From Nitrospira sp. (GTDB lineage: Bacteria; Nitrospirota; Nitrospiria; Nitrospirales; Nitrospiraceae), in the NCBI GenBank assembly GCA_018242765.1, contig JAFEBH010000022.1, positions 1 through 64,000 of the forward strand: a stretch of 64,000 nt of DNA, given 5' to 3'. A program made the position numbers and the translations under genes. This document shows positions 1 to 9,109 of this stretch, one piece after another. Below the pieces are notes generated by a model. That model saw only the letters and a list, made by a program, of their open reading frames with translations. It was not told the origin of the DNA and searched no databases. Position 1 is the stretch's first letter. Each line of letters opens with the position of its first letter.

Positions 1-1
1 C

Positions 2-1216
2 AGTATTACCCTCAGTGCCCCCGGCGCCCAGCCCATGTCGATCCCCGTCACCCTCATCGTGACGCCGCCACCTGCCCTCCCGCCAGCCATTGGTGTCAGT
101 TCCTCCAGTTTGTCGTTTACCGCTCAACAGAACGGAGGCAACCCGGCCCCCCAATCGCTGAGCATCCGCAATACTGGCGGGGGCACGCTCCACTGGACCG
201 CAACGGACAATGCCGCCTGGCTCACGCTCTCGGCGACAACCGGCACCGGTAACGGCACCGTAACCCTTACCCCCGTCCTGGGCTCACTTGGCGCGGCTAC
301 CTACACCGGCAGTATTACCCTCAGCGCCCCCGGCGCCCAGCCCGTGTCGATCCCCGTCACCTTTATCGTGACGCCACCGGTCCTCCCACCAGCCATTGGT
401 GTCAGTTCCTCCAGTTTGTCGTTTACCGCTCAACAGAACGGAGGCAACCCGGCCCCCCAATCGCTGAGCATCCGCAATACTGGCGGGGGCACGCTCCACT
501 GGACCGCAACGGACAATGCCGCCTGGCTCACGCTCTCGGCGACAACCGGCACCGGTAACGGCACCGTAACCCTTACCCCCGTCCTGGGCTCACTTGGCGC
601 GGCTACCTACACCGGCAGTATTACCCTCAGCGCCCCCGGCGCCCAGCCCGTGTCGATCCCCGTCACCCTCATCGTGACGCCACCGGTTAGTTCCTTAACG
701 CTCTCATCTAATAGCCTTGCCTTTACGACAACGCAAGATCTAGGAAACCCAGCGGGTAAGACCATCACGGTACAGTCCAATGGATCTTGGACGGCAAGGG
801 AGGAAGCCTCATGGCTTTCACTTAGTCAACCCTCTGGGTCTGGCAACGGAACAATCACTGCCAGTGTGGATATCTCAAAGGCCGTACAGGGAGAGAACCG
901 GGCCACAGTGACAGTGACCAGTGGAGCTGTCATTAAAACCGTACTGATCACGCTCACAATCGGCAACGGTCCGTTTGCAACATTGACGTGGAAAGCAAAC
1001 AACGAAACAGATCTGGCCGGATACAAGATCTACCGATCCACAATTCGAGGGAAATATGAGCCCCAAAATGTCATCGCTCTGGTTCAAAAAAATGTGACAA
1101 CGTACCAAGCAACAGGTCTTCAATCCAGGACAACGTATTTCTTTGTCGTAACGGCCTTTGATCTGGCGGGAAATGAAAGCGGATATTCAAACGAGGTGAG
1201 CAAAAGCATCTACTAA
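2..1216 (+). CDS. BACON-repeat / fibronectin type III surface protein (5' end outside window)
   Basis: The reading frame is open from the first bases of the window, and the residues before the first internal Met repeat the motif seen later, so the gene starts upstream. It holds the end of one BACON-type domain, two nearly identical 102-residue BACON repeats (motifs SLSFTAQQNGG, TLHWTATDNAAWLTL and SIPVTxIVTPP), a divergent third one (TLSSNSLAFTTTQ to TVLITLTIG) and a C-terminal fibronectin type III domain (ATLTWKANNETDLAGYKIYRS to YFFVVTAFDLAGNESGYSN). BACON domains are known from secreted, often carbohydrate- or mucin-binding bacterial proteins; the ligand here is unknown. No membrane anchor is seen at the C-terminus. 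A hairpin terminator follows closely. Confidence 0.85.
   Translation, partial: SITLSAPGAQPMSIPVTLIVTPPPALPPAIGVSSSSLSFTAQQNGGNPAPQSLSIRNTGGGTLHWTATDNAAWLTLSATTGTGNGTVTLTPVLGSLGAATYTGSITLSAPGAQPVSIPVTFIVTPPVLPPAIGVSSSSLSFTAQQNGGNPAPQSLSIRNTGGGTLHWTATDNAAWLTLSATTGTGNGTVTLTPVLGSLGAATYTGSITLSAPGAQPVSIPVTLIVTPPVSSLTLSSNSLAFTTTQDLGNPAGKTITVQSNGSWTAREEASWLSLSQPSGSGNGTITASVDISKAVQGENRATVTVTSGAVIKTVLITLTIGNGPFATLTWKANNETDLAGYKIYRSTIRGKYEPQNVIALVQKNVTTYQATGLQSRTTYFFVVTAFDLAGNESGYSNEVSKSIY
85..690 (+). repeat. Two tandem 306-bp coding repeats (BACON units)
   Basis: The word beginning AGCCATTGGTGTCAG occurs at 85 and again at 391, a period of 306 bp or 102 codons. The two units are almost base-for-base identical, with a TT/CC change near the end of the unit. 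The 84 bases before 85 look like the tail of another unit. Such identity at synonymous sites points to very recent duplication or ongoing gene conversion, so copy number may vary between strains and may be collapsed in assemblies. Confidence 0.9.
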
Positions 1217-1235
1217 TCGTGAGAGGGAACAGAAC

Positions 1236-1268
1236 AGAAGGCGGTCTTCTTGACGAAGACCGCCTTCT
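1236..1268 (+). terminator. Hairpin terminator after the BACON gene
   Basis: A perfect 14-bp inverted repeat (AGAAGGCGGTCTTC at 1236-1249, complement at 1255-1268) with a 5-nt loop lies 20 bp after the stop codon. The T tract is weak (AAAATCTTT). It sits between convergent genes and could serve both. Confidence 0.6.
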
Positions 1269-1449
1269 CACCAAAATCTTTCCACTGCGATTACGTTAGC
1301 TGCTGAGCCGGAACAAGAAGGACTTCGCCATGAGCACTGCCTTCTGCTCAACATCGTTCCTATTGCAAGAAAGTTTGATAAAGGCTCACACTGATGAGCG
1401 TTATGCACAAACCGCCGACGTGGTTGAACCTGCCTCTACTGCAAACGTC

Positions 1450-2910
1450 TTATCGTTCTGCTTCCGTCAAATGCTCTTCACCTTCCAGTTCCTCGACCTC
1501 CGAGTCGGGTCTTCCTTTCGTCGTCGACGGATGGAGCCCATACTTTCTGAGCATCTTATAGAAGTCAGCCCTGTATCGCCCCGCAAACTGGGCAGCACGT
1601 GAGATGTTGCCGCCGGTCAAATGAAGCACATTCTTCAGGTAGGTGCGTTCAAATTCCTCCTTAGCCTCGGTAAGCGGTTTAAGTGGTGATTCTGCTGCCG
1701 CACTGACGGACGGAAACAAATCCGGCGTCAACATTTCTTGCTGCGACATCACAACCGCCTTCTCCACGGCATTTTCCAACTCGCGTACATTCCCTGGCCA
1801 TGGATTGATCATCAGGCGATGCAGCGCGGCCGGCGTGAACCCTTTGATATCCTTGCTGGATCGCTTCATGCTCTGCGTCAGGAAATGCTGAGCGAGTAAC
1901 GGGATATCGTCTCTCCGTTCACGCAACGGCGGAATGAACAACGGAACCACCGAAATTCTGTAATAGAGGTCATTACGGAAGGTCCCGTTCTTGACCGCTT
2001 CGCCCAGATCTCTGTTCGTCGCCGCAATAATACGTACATCGACCTTGACCGATGTCTCCGATCCAACCTCTCTGATCTCCCGTTCCTGGACGGCCCGCAA
2101 CAGTTTCACCTGCATGGACAGCGGCATTTCGCCGATTTCATCAAGAAAGAGCGTCCCACCATGGGCCATCTGGAACAGTCCACGTTTCGCACCATGGGCG
2201 CTTGTGAAGGCCCCCTTCACATGCCCGAACAACTCGCTCTCAAACAGTGTTTCCGGAATGGCGGCACAGTTGAGTGCCACAAACGCACCTTTACTGCGAC
2301 GACTGTTCGCATGAATGACACGAGCCATGACTTCTTTGCCGGTACCGGTTTCTCCGAACAGCAGAATGGTCGCGTCCGACTCGGCGACCTGGCCGATCTG
2401 TTGAAAGAGCCGTTGCATCGCCGAACTTCTGGCCACGACATTCTCGAGCCCGTACAACTCTTTCACCAGCGATTTCAGTCGATCAATCTCACGGCTCATC
2501 CGCTGCTGCGAGAGTGCTTTATCAATGGTCTCCTTGAGCTCTTTATCATCAAACGGTTTGGTCAGATACCCAAACGCCCCACGCTGCATGGCCTCCACCG
2601 CGTTGGGAATACTGCCATGGGCCGTCAGGATGATGACCGGAAGTCCCGGTTGATTTTGCAGCAACGCTTCGGTCACGTCTAACCCATTCTCACTTCGGAG
2701 ACGGAGATCGGTGATCGCCAAATCAAACGTCGTATGTTTCGCTGCCTCAATAGCCTCTTGTCCCGTGGTACAGGGTGTGACGGAAAATCTCATGGCGGAT
2801 AACCGCATTTTCAGCAAATGCAGCAATCCCTCATCGTCATCAATGACAAGAATATTCTCGCGCTCCGTGTTTTTTGGCTCCATAATCACCACATCTTTCT
2901 GGTTCTTCAT
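1450..2910 (-). CDS. glrR: Sigma54-dependent response regulator (GlrR/QseF-like)
   Basis: NtrC-family activator of 486 residues. An N-terminal receiver domain carries the acidic pocket (IDDDEG near 23-28), the phospho-acceptor Asp68 (AITDLR) and Lys118 (TKPF). The AAA+ domain has Walker A GETGTGKE (186-193), Walker B GTLFLDEIG and an arginine-finger region. A C-terminal Fis-type helix-turn-helix follows (NISRAAQFAGRYRADFYKMLRKYG). The sigma54-contacting loop reads GAFTSA instead of the usual GAFTGA. It is the last gene of a three-gene minus-strand operon with its presumed kinase, and its ATG overlaps the stop of the lipoprotein gene by one base. The order kinase, lipoprotein, regulator matches enterobacterial glrK-qseG-glrR. 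The regulon, and whether signals are shared with that system, are unknown. A start at the second Met (codon 10) is possible. Confidence 0.85.
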   Translation of the reverse strand: MKNQKDVVIMEPKNTERENILVIDDDEGLLHLLKMRLSAMRFSVTPCTTGQEAIEAAKHTTFDLAITDLRLRSENGLDVTEALLQNQPGLPVIILTAHGSIPNAVEAMQRGAFGYLTKPFDDKELKETIDKALSQQRMSREIDRLKSLVKELYGLENVVARSSAMQRLFQQIGQVAESDATILLFGETGTGKEVMARVIHANSRRSKGAFVALNCAAIPETLFESELFGHVKGAFTSAHGAKRGLFQMAHGGTLFLDEIGEMPLSMQVKLLRAVQEREIREVGSETSVKVDVRIIAATNRDLGEAVKNGTFRNDLYYRISVVPLFIPPLRERRDDIPLLAQHFLTQSMKRSSKDIKGFTPAALHRLMINPWPGNVRELENAVEKAVVMSQQEMLTPDLFPSVSAAAESPLKPLTEAKEEFERTYLKNVLHLTGGNISRAAQFAGRYRADFYKMLRKYGLHPSTTKGRPDSEVEELEGEEHLTEAER

Positions 2911-3680
2911 TAGGGTGTCGTTTCAGGACTTGGAGTAGGAACTGTCGTCAGTGGAGGACGGATCGGACGAACCTTTTCACGCATCTCCTGATCGATTCGT
3001 TTCAACGCCTCAAGCTGCGAAGATAGTTCTTCAATTTTTTTGTCTCGTTCAGCCAGTTGTTTTTGCATCGCGACGGGATCCACGGATGCCTTGGTCGAAT
3101 CTTTCTTGGCGAGAAGCGCCTCGATTCTGCGATCTCGCTCCGCCAGCTCCCGCTGCAATACCTCGATGGCCTCTGACTCGCCACCCTTCGAGGCATGGAA
3201 TTGTTGTATCAGCACCTGCTCGTCAAGCAAGTTTCGAACCAGACGATCGGTTGCTGTCGCCAATGATGTGTGAGCCTCTGCAATTGCGGGCGCTGTCAAT
3301 ACGGATTGAGACCATCCTTTCTGCCCTGAAACAACGGATTGCCGTAGGACTTGAAGCCAGGCTTTACTCGTCGCCGCGACCGGTCCCGTCGGAGCAACGG
3401 TCACAACCTTTTCAAAGTATTTCGCTGCAACTTCGCGACTTTCGTAGAGTCCAAGGAGCCCGAGTGTAAAATACACCTGGTCACAAGAGTGTGATTGGGC
3501 GCAGCGCGGGACCAATCCTTCCTGTTTCTTTACAAATGCTTGAAAACTCGTCACTTCCTTCGGGTCAGTCACAAAATACGGGCGAGAGACTGGGATGGAC
3601 CCCGTCCATGCGGCACATCCTGTGAGAAAGAGAGGCAAGACCCCGGAACTGATCGCCATAAGAAATATCTTCGTTTTCAC
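2910..3680 (-). CDS. Lipoprotein between GlrK- and GlrR-like genes (QseG-like position)
   Basis: 256-residue predicted lipoprotein. The N-terminal signal ends in the lipobox LTGC, so Cys22 would be lipidated; the next residues are Ala-Ala, giving no inner-membrane-retention Asp. Residues about 50-120 look like a helical repeat region with two Cys (RCAQSHSCDQ). Residues about 165-240 form a charged coiled coil (heptads around ELAERDRRIEALLAKK), and the C-terminus is Pro/Thr rich. It overlaps the kinase by 4 bases and the regulator by 1, so translation is coupled. In Escherichia coli the gene in this place, QseG, is an outer-membrane lipoprotein that modulates the kinase; sequence homology cannot be shown by eye, so the role is inferred from position. 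Confidence 0.7.
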   Translation of the reverse strand: MKTKIFLMAISSGVLPLFLTGCAAWTGSIPVSRPYFVTDPKEVTSFQAFVKKQEGLVPRCAQSHSCDQVYFTLGLLGLYESREVAAKYFEKVVTVAPTGPVAATSKAWLQVLRQSVVSGQKGWSQSVLTAPAIAEAHTSLATATDRLVRNLLDEQVLIQQFHASKGGESEAIEVLQRELAERDRRIEALLAKKDSTKASVDPVAMQKQLAERDKKIEELSSQLEALKRIDQEMREKVRPIRPPLTTVPTPSPETTP

Positions 3681-5152
3681 GGCTCCCCCTTCGCCTCCGG
3701 CTTCGTCAACCGTAGGATAAACCGTACAGTCGCCCCCTTCCCCTTCTCACTCTCAATCCAGATTCTTCCTCCATGAGCTTCAACAACTTTTTTGACCAAT
3801 GCCAACCCCAAACCACTTCCCGCAGCCTGCCTGACCTTGGTACGGCCCTGATAAAACCGCTCAAAAATATGCGGGAGATCTTCCGGGGCAATCCCAGGCC
3901 CCGTATCTGAAACCGAAACCTCCAGCACACCAGCCTGGAGCTCTGGCTTCATATGGACCTTCACGACTCCCCCTTCTGGGCTGAACTTCAGCGCATTGGA
4001 CAAGAGATTGTCCAAGACCTGTTCCAGTCGAGACGCATCCGCCTTAATCCAGACTCGCTGCCCAACAGGCTCTAAGACCAACTGGACATGCTTAGAGTCA
4101 GCAAGAAGACGGATCTTGTTGATCGAGATGTCCACAATCCTGTGGAGATCGACGGGGACGAATCGATACTCCATCATCCCGGCCTCCATTTTCGATAAAT
4201 CCAGAATGGTGGCGATAAGATGCATCAGCCGTTTGCTGCTGTCGGCCATGATCCGAAGCGTCATCCGTTGTTCCGGCACGAGCGGGCCAGGAATCTCGTC
4301 AAGCAGGAGGTTCGTTCCTTCCTGAATTGATGCCATAGGAGTTCGTAATTCATGGGACACATGCGCAAGAAACTCTGTTTTCATGTCGTCGATTTCTTGA
4401 AGCTTGTGGCCCATCCAGTTCACGGAATCCACCAATTCGCGGAGCTCGGCCGGCGCCTTGATTTTGATCGATGCCCCAAAATTCCCCTGTCCGATCTGCT
4501 TGATGTGTCCCTGCAACTCTCGGAGCGGACGCAAGATCGTATAACTTGCCACTCCTGCCAGTCCTAACCCGAACATCAAGGCCACAAGAACAAGCTGCTC
4601 CGTCACGGCCTCGGCTTGGGCGGCACTGGCATGCGATTCGGTCACCCCCACACTGACTCGCGCCTCATGAAGATCGATATAATTCTGCAACGTAAAGGAC
4701 ATGCGGTCCATGAGGCTGTCACGCGTGCTTTCATAATTCGGAATCGTACGCTGAGCCGACCCCGTTGTCGTCTGAATGGCCGTGTCAAACAACCGCAATC
4801 GTTCTTTCAGCAACTCACCCGTCTCTTGCAGCAGCGTCAGTCCCCGCGTGGAACTTTCCTGTCCTCGCAATATCTGAAGCACACGCTGAAACTCTTCAAC
4901 TTCCTCAGTCACATTGGTGAGGAACGTACGATCTTTCGTGGCAAGAAACTTCTTCTCACTATTCAGTTGGGCATACAGTGACCCTAACAGCCGTTTGGCG
5001 GATTCAACGGCTGGATAATGGTACGACGCCATTTGAGTACTCATAGCCGTCAACTGCCGAAGTTGAAAGAGTGCGTAGAGATTCACTCCCCCCATCACCG
5101 TAATAATGACCAGGGAGGTCAACACCAGCCGCCAGAATATTGAAAGTCGCAT
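3677..5152 (-). CDS. glrK: Membrane sensor histidine kinase (GlrK/QseE-like)
   Basis: 491 residues. A transmembrane segment at about 8-30, a periplasmic helical region of about 150 residues, and a second transmembrane segment at about 185-207 are followed by a HAMP domain. The HisKA domain has phospho-acceptor His267 (FLAHVSHELRTP). The ATPase domain shows the N box (DNLLSNALKF), G1 (VSDTGPGIA) and G2 (GSGLGLALVKK). All catalytic motifs are intact. It is the first gene of the operon with the lipoprotein and the sigma54 regulator, which is its likely phosphotransfer partner. The four-helix periplasmic sensor type gives no clue to the ligand. Confidence 0.85.
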   Translation of the reverse strand: MRLSIFWRLVLTSLVIITVMGGVNLYALFQLRQLTAMSTQMASYHYPAVESAKRLLGSLYAQLNSEKKFLATKDRTFLTNVTEEVEEFQRVLQILRGQESSTRGLTLLQETGELLKERLRLFDTAIQTTTGSAQRTIPNYESTRDSLMDRMSFTLQNYIDLHEARVSVGVTESHASAAQAEAVTEQLVLVALMFGLGLAGVASYTILRPLRELQGHIKQIGQGNFGASIKIKAPAELRELVDSVNWMGHKLQEIDDMKTEFLAHVSHELRTPMASIQEGTNLLLDEIPGPLVPEQRMTLRIMADSSKRLMHLIATILDLSKMEAGMMEYRFVPVDLHRIVDISINKIRLLADSKHVQLVLEPVGQRVWIKADASRLEQVLDNLLSNALKFSPEGGVVKVHMKPELQAGVLEVSVSDTGPGIAPEDLPHIFERFYQGRTKVRQAAGSGLGLALVKKVVEAHGGRIWIESEKGKGATVRFILRLTKPEAKGEP

Positions 5153-5196
5153 GAGTCCGTGCCTCGCTCGGACTAGGTCATAGGTGGGCAGAACTC

Positions 5197-5218
5197 AGTG
5201 TATGGTAATCCATACACT
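5197..5218. promoter_or_regulatory. 9-bp inverted repeat upstream of the kinase operon
   Basis: AGTGTATGG, a 4-nt TAAT loop and CCATACACT form a perfect palindrome about 45 bp before the kinase start and about 90 bp after the membrane-protein stop on the same strand. It could be an operator for the kinase operon or a weak terminator. No sigma54-type GG-N10-GC promoter was seen next to it. Confidence 0.35.
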
Positions 5219-5310
5219 ATTTCAGCTTCCGATCACAAGGGCAGACGCCTATTGGAAGACAAAAATATGTCGGACCAGCAAGCTTCCCTGAGAAAATCTT
5301 TCCCAGACCG

Positions 5311-6144
5311 TTACTCTCCGGAGTTGAATTGGTGAGAAAAAAGCCGCTGTCTCCTGGAAGACCCGTGAAGCGATGCAAAAAGATGGCCCCGAAACAATAA
5401 GATCGCCATGGCGACCGGTGGAGTGAGGAGGAAAAGCACGATCTCTTGCCCCTCCGCATCGAGTCCCATATACGACAGCCACCCACCGATGGCCGTCAGG
5501 GGGAGCATGAGAATTTGAAGGAAGTCGAGCCCAGCCCCTCGACCGGCACGGCCGGACAGTGAAAAGAATTCCTCAAGCCCGCTGGGCGACAAGACGACAG
5601 GCAGAATGAGAACAACAAATGGGAGAAACCATTCGATCCAATGCTCCACGACGAATTCATAGGACGTCTTGAACACATCAAGCGTCGAGTCGTGTCGGAC
5701 TTGATAAATCACTTCCGGTGCTGGGTTCAAGAGGAGAAAGACCAAGAGCAAGAACGCCGAGAGAAGAAATTGGCCGTAGGCGGGATTAGCTTGTAAACCC
5801 ATATCGAGCAAGAGCGTCGGCAGCCACAACACAAATCCGACACCGATCACATCCCAAAAGTAACACCCGAAGCTTTCTGTCACGTCCGTGAACCCAAGGG
5901 TTCTGGACGCGCTCAGAGACTGTTCAATCAACCGGAGCGTGGCTCCCACCAGAAGGGCATTGACCATCCCGAGTAACAAACCACCGGCCATGCCCAACGG
6001 AGCAGCGATCCGTGCAATGCCCAAAAAGAGCAGCGCAAAGAGGATGAGCGCCACCATGGATACCCAGCTTTTGGTCAGCGAACGCCAGGTGGCGTGAAGC
6101 ACGTGCCTGTAGAGATGAACGGTCGCCGATGCGAGTTTGCTCAT
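5311..6144 (-). CDS. Integral membrane protein of unknown function
   Basis: 277 residues with about six hydrophobic segments (around 28-45, 50-75, 95-115, 122-142, 168-190 and 240-255) and a basic C-terminal tail (SSRRQRLF). The stretch FTDVTESFGCYFWDVIGVGFVLW and the conserved-looking NPAPEVIYQ are not diagnostic to me. The layout resembles small DUF4013/YciC-like membrane proteins, but I cannot assign a family. It is transcribed in the same direction as the kinase operon, 158 bp upstream of it, and divergently from clpB. Confidence 0.65.
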   Translation of the reverse strand: MSKLASATVHLYRHVLHATWRSLTKSWVSMVALILFALLFLGIARIAAPLGMAGGLLLGMVNALLVGATLRLIEQSLSASRTLGFTDVTESFGCYFWDVIGVGFVLWLPTLLLDMGLQANPAYGQFLLSAFLLLVFLLLNPAPEVIYQVRHDSTLDVFKTSYEFVVEHWIEWFLPFVVLILPVVLSPSGLEEFFSLSGRAGRGAGLDFLQILMLPLTAIGGWLSYMGLDAEGQEIVLFLLTPPVAMAILLFRGHLFASLHGSSRRQRLFSHQFNSGE

Positions 6145-6222
6145 GCGATGCGTACCCTAGTCGGGATTGCCCTGGTAGGTCAAGCACTAGTCTTGTTCCT
6201 ATCAGGACATGCCCCCTACAGG

Positions 6223-6250
6223 TTGACTTGTCCGACCGAATGATTATCAC
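6223..6250 (+). promoter_or_regulatory. Possible sigma70-type promoter of clpB
   Basis: TTGACT (6223-6228), a 16-base gap and TATCAC (6245-6250) lie 46 bp before the clpB start. The -10 is imperfect. No clear sigma32 (CTTGAA/CCCCAT) promoter and no CIRCE palindrome was seen. Confidence 0.3.
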
Positions 6251-6295
6251 TTATTTCCGTCGGCAGAAGTACTCTCATATAAAAAGGTGAGCCCC

Positions 6296-8890
6296 ATGGA
6301 CATGAATCGGATGACGATCAAATTGCAAGAGGCCCTCCAATCCGCGTCCGGACATGCCCAGCGGAGAAGTCATCAAGGCATCGATGTGGAACATGTCCTT
6401 TTGGCGCTCCTTGAGCAAGAAGGGGGAACCACCCCGGCCTTGCTTGAAGGGGCCGGCCTCGCCCTCCCTGCCGTGCGGCAAGCCGTCGACCACGCCTTGG
6501 CCAAGTTACCTCAAGTACAGGGCTCTGGAGCAGCCCCCGGTCAAGTGCATGTTGCCAACCGTCTCACCCATGTGCTGAATCGTGCGGAGGAGGAGCAGAA
6601 GTCGCTGAAGGACGATTTTTTGAGTGTCGAGCATGTCCTCCTCGCCATGGTTCAGGAGGGAGGTGTATTCAAGAAACTGGGCCTCACGCGTGACCGCCTC
6701 TTGGCGAGCTTACAACAGGTGCGAGGCAATCAACGAGTCACCAGTCAAGATCCTGAAAGCACCTACCAGTCGCTGGTGAAATACGGTCGAGATTTGACCC
6801 AATTGGCCGAACAGGGCAAGCTCGATCCCGTCATCGGACGCGATGATGAAATCAGGCGTGTGATCCAGATCCTCTCGCGCCGGACGAAGAATAACCCGGT
6901 GCTCATCGGGGAGCCAGGAGTCGGAAAGACCGCGATCGTGGAAGGACTGGCCATTCGCATCGTGAAAGGTGATGTTCCGGAAAGCCTCAAGCACAAGAAA
7001 CTCTTCGCACTGGATATGGGTTCGCTCGTCGCCGGTGCCAAATTCCGCGGCGAATTTGAGGAGCGCCTGAAAGCCGTCCTCAAAGAAATCCAATCGTCTC
7101 AAGGTCAGATTCTCCTGTTCATCGATGAATTGCACACGGTCGTCGGAGCCGGAGCAGCCGAAGGAGCCATGGATGCGGCCAATCTGTTGAAGCCGATGCT
7201 GGCGCGCGGCGAGTTGCACCTGATCGGCGCCACGACGCTGGACGAATACCGGAAGCACATCGAAAAGGATGCCGCCTTGGAACGCCGTTTCCAGACGGTG
7301 CTGGTCGATCAGCCCTCAGTGGAGAACACGATCTCCATTCTACGCGGCCTCAAAGAGCGCTATGAAGTCCACCATGGCGTGCGCATCAAGGACAGCGCGC
7401 TGGTAGCGGCGGCCAAACTCTCCCATCGCTATATTGCCGATCGGTTTCTTCCGGACAAAGCCATCGACTTAGTCGACGAAGCCGCCGCACGGCTCAGGAC
7501 CGAGATCGACAGCCTGCCGGCTGAACTGGATGAAGTGTCGCGCAAGGTGCTCCAGCTGGAAATTGAGCGCGAGGCGCTGAAGAAGGAGAAGGACGCCGCG
7601 AGCGCCGCCCGACTGAGCACCCTTGAGGCCGAGCTGAACGAAAAACAGCGTGACCTGCAGGCGTTGAAGACCAGATGGGAGTCGGAGAAAACGTCCGTGT
7701 CCCGGCTGCGCAAGACCCGCGAGGCGATCGAAGAGATGAAGCAGAAAATCGAGCAGGCGGAGCGAGCCTATGACCTCAATCGTGTGGCCGAGCTCCGTTA
7801 TGGAGAGCTCCCCAAGCTGGAACGGGAGTTGGCACTGGAGCTGCAACACTTGGAGAAAAAACAGGATGCGGCCCGCTTGCTGAAGGAAGAAGTCGATGAA
7901 GATGAGATTGCCGCCGTGGTCAGCCGCTGGACCGGGGTCCCGGTCTCGCGGTTACTCGAAGGCGAAACCGACAAACTCTTGAAACTTGAGGACCTCCTGC
8001 ACCAACGGGTCGTCGGACAGGAAGAAGGGGTCCGAGCCGTAGCAGACGCGGTGCTTCGTGCACGATCCGGCATCAAAGACCCCAATCGCCCGATCGGGTC
8101 ATTTCTATTCCTTGGCCCAACCGGGGTCGGCAAAACCGAATTGGCCCGCGCACTCGCCACAATTTTGTTCGATGATGAAGGAAATCTCGTCAGAATCGAC
8201 ATGTCCGAATACATGGAAAAACATACCGTCGCTCGTCTGATCGGCGCACCTCCCGGGTACATCGGATATGAAGAAGGTGGGCAACTGACCGAAGCCGTCA
8301 GACGACGCCCCTTTTCGGTGATCCTTTTCGATGAGATCGAGAAGGCCCATCACGATGTCTTCAACGTGTTGCTGCAAGTGCTCGATGATGGACGACTGAC
8401 CGATTCACAGGGTCGCACGGTCGATTTCAAAAATACCGTGCTGATCATGACCTCCAACATCGGCAGCCCACAGATCCTTGAAGCACAGCAACGCGGCGCG
8501 TCCTATGAGCAAGTCAGGACCGTCGTGATGGGTGAACTGCGCCAACATTTCCGCCCGGAGTTTTTGAACCGGGTCGATGAACTGGTCGTGTTCCATCCAC
8601 TCGGAACCGAACATTTGATCAAAATCGTGGAGATCCAGCTGGAGCGGCTACGCAACAGACTCGCAGAACGTCGGATCACGCTGGCCATCACACCGTCCGC
8701 GCTGAAACATTTGGGTGAACGGGGCTACGATCCGGTGTACGGAGCACGACCGCTGAAGCGCCTCATTCAGCAGGAGCTGGAAACACCGATCGCCAAGTTG
8801 TTGGTCAAGGGAGAATTACGGGATGGAAATACCGCTTCAGTCGATCTGAAAAGCGGAGCCCTTGTTGTGACACCACTAGCCGTGTGTTGA
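6296..8890 (+). CDS. clpB: ATP-dependent disaggregase ClpB
   Basis: Hexameric AAA+ chaperone that works with DnaK to extract polypeptides from aggregates in the cytoplasm. An N-terminal Clp repeat domain (residues about 1-150) is followed by NBD1 with Walker A GEPGVGKT and Walker B ILLFIDELHT. The long coiled-coil middle domain (about 400-530, rich in Glu/Lys/Arg heptads) marks ClpB rather than ClpA or ClpC. NBD2 has Walker A GPTGVGKT, Walker B VILFDEIEKAH and a sensor-2 motif GARPLKR. About 864 residues is normal for the family. ATG at 6296 is preferred because AGGTGAG lies 5 bases before it; GTG 6287 and ATG 6302 are alternatives. It appears to be a single-gene unit. Confidence 0.95.
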   Translation: MDMNRMTIKLQEALQSASGHAQRRSHQGIDVEHVLLALLEQEGGTTPALLEGAGLALPAVRQAVDHALAKLPQVQGSGAAPGQVHVANRLTHVLNRAEEEQKSLKDDFLSVEHVLLAMVQEGGVFKKLGLTRDRLLASLQQVRGNQRVTSQDPESTYQSLVKYGRDLTQLAEQGKLDPVIGRDDEIRRVIQILSRRTKNNPVLIGEPGVGKTAIVEGLAIRIVKGDVPESLKHKKLFALDMGSLVAGAKFRGEFEERLKAVLKEIQSSQGQILLFIDELHTVVGAGAAEGAMDAANLLKPMLARGELHLIGATTLDEYRKHIEKDAALERRFQTVLVDQPSVENTISILRGLKERYEVHHGVRIKDSALVAAAKLSHRYIADRFLPDKAIDLVDEAAARLRTEIDSLPAELDEVSRKVLQLEIEREALKKEKDAASAARLSTLEAELNEKQRDLQALKTRWESEKTSVSRLRKTREAIEEMKQKIEQAERAYDLNRVAELRYGELPKLERELALELQHLEKKQDAARLLKEEVDEDEIAAVVSRWTGVPVSRLLEGETDKLLKLEDLLHQRVVGQEEGVRAVADAVLRARSGIKDPNRPIGSFLFLGPTGVGKTELARALATILFDDEGNLVRIDMSEYMEKHTVARLIGAPPGYIGYEEGGQLTEAVRRRPFSVILFDEIEKAHHDVFNVLLQVLDDGRLTDSQGRTVDFKNTVLIMTSNIGSPQILEAQQRGASYEQVRTVVMGELRQHFRPEFLNRVDELVVFHPLGTEHLIKIVEIQLERLRNRLAERRITLAITPSALKHLGERGYDPVYGARPLKRLIQQELETPIAKLLVKGELRDGNTASVDLKSGALVVTPLAVC

Positions 8891-8956
8891 CAAACTCTGC
8901 ACTGCTCTTCCCAAGCAGATCGCTGCGCATGGTGACCGACCGGATCTGGATGCCCT

Positions 8957-9082
8957 GCAGGCTGTTCAGAAAGGCTGTCCAGCAAGACCGCAGCGAGTAA
9001 AGAGGCGACGCGTACTCTCTGCCGTACGGTGAGCCTCTGAGCGACGCGAGAACGCCGCTGGAGGCCTTTATCGACAGCCTGC
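8957..9082 (+). repeat. Dispersed structured intergenic repeat, copy A
   Basis: A 126-bp element downstream of clpB with terminal arms GCAGGCTGT (8957-8965) and ACAGCCTGC (9074-9082). Internally it shares AAGGCTGTCC, CCGCAGCGAG, GTACGGTGAGCCTCTGAGCGACGCGAGAACG and similar blocks with copies at 26737-26861 and 31183-31303. It also contains an imperfect central hairpin (GAGGC...GTAC / GTAC...GCCTC). No reading frame is evident. Confidence 0.85.
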
Positions 9083-9109
9083 CAGTGGAGGGAGAGCCGA
9101 CACCGGTTC

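Noticed and set aside
6145..6295. Heat-shock sigma32 promoter or CIRCE element before clpB
   Set aside because: Neither CTTGAA/CCCCAT spacing nor the CIRCE inverted repeat could be found.
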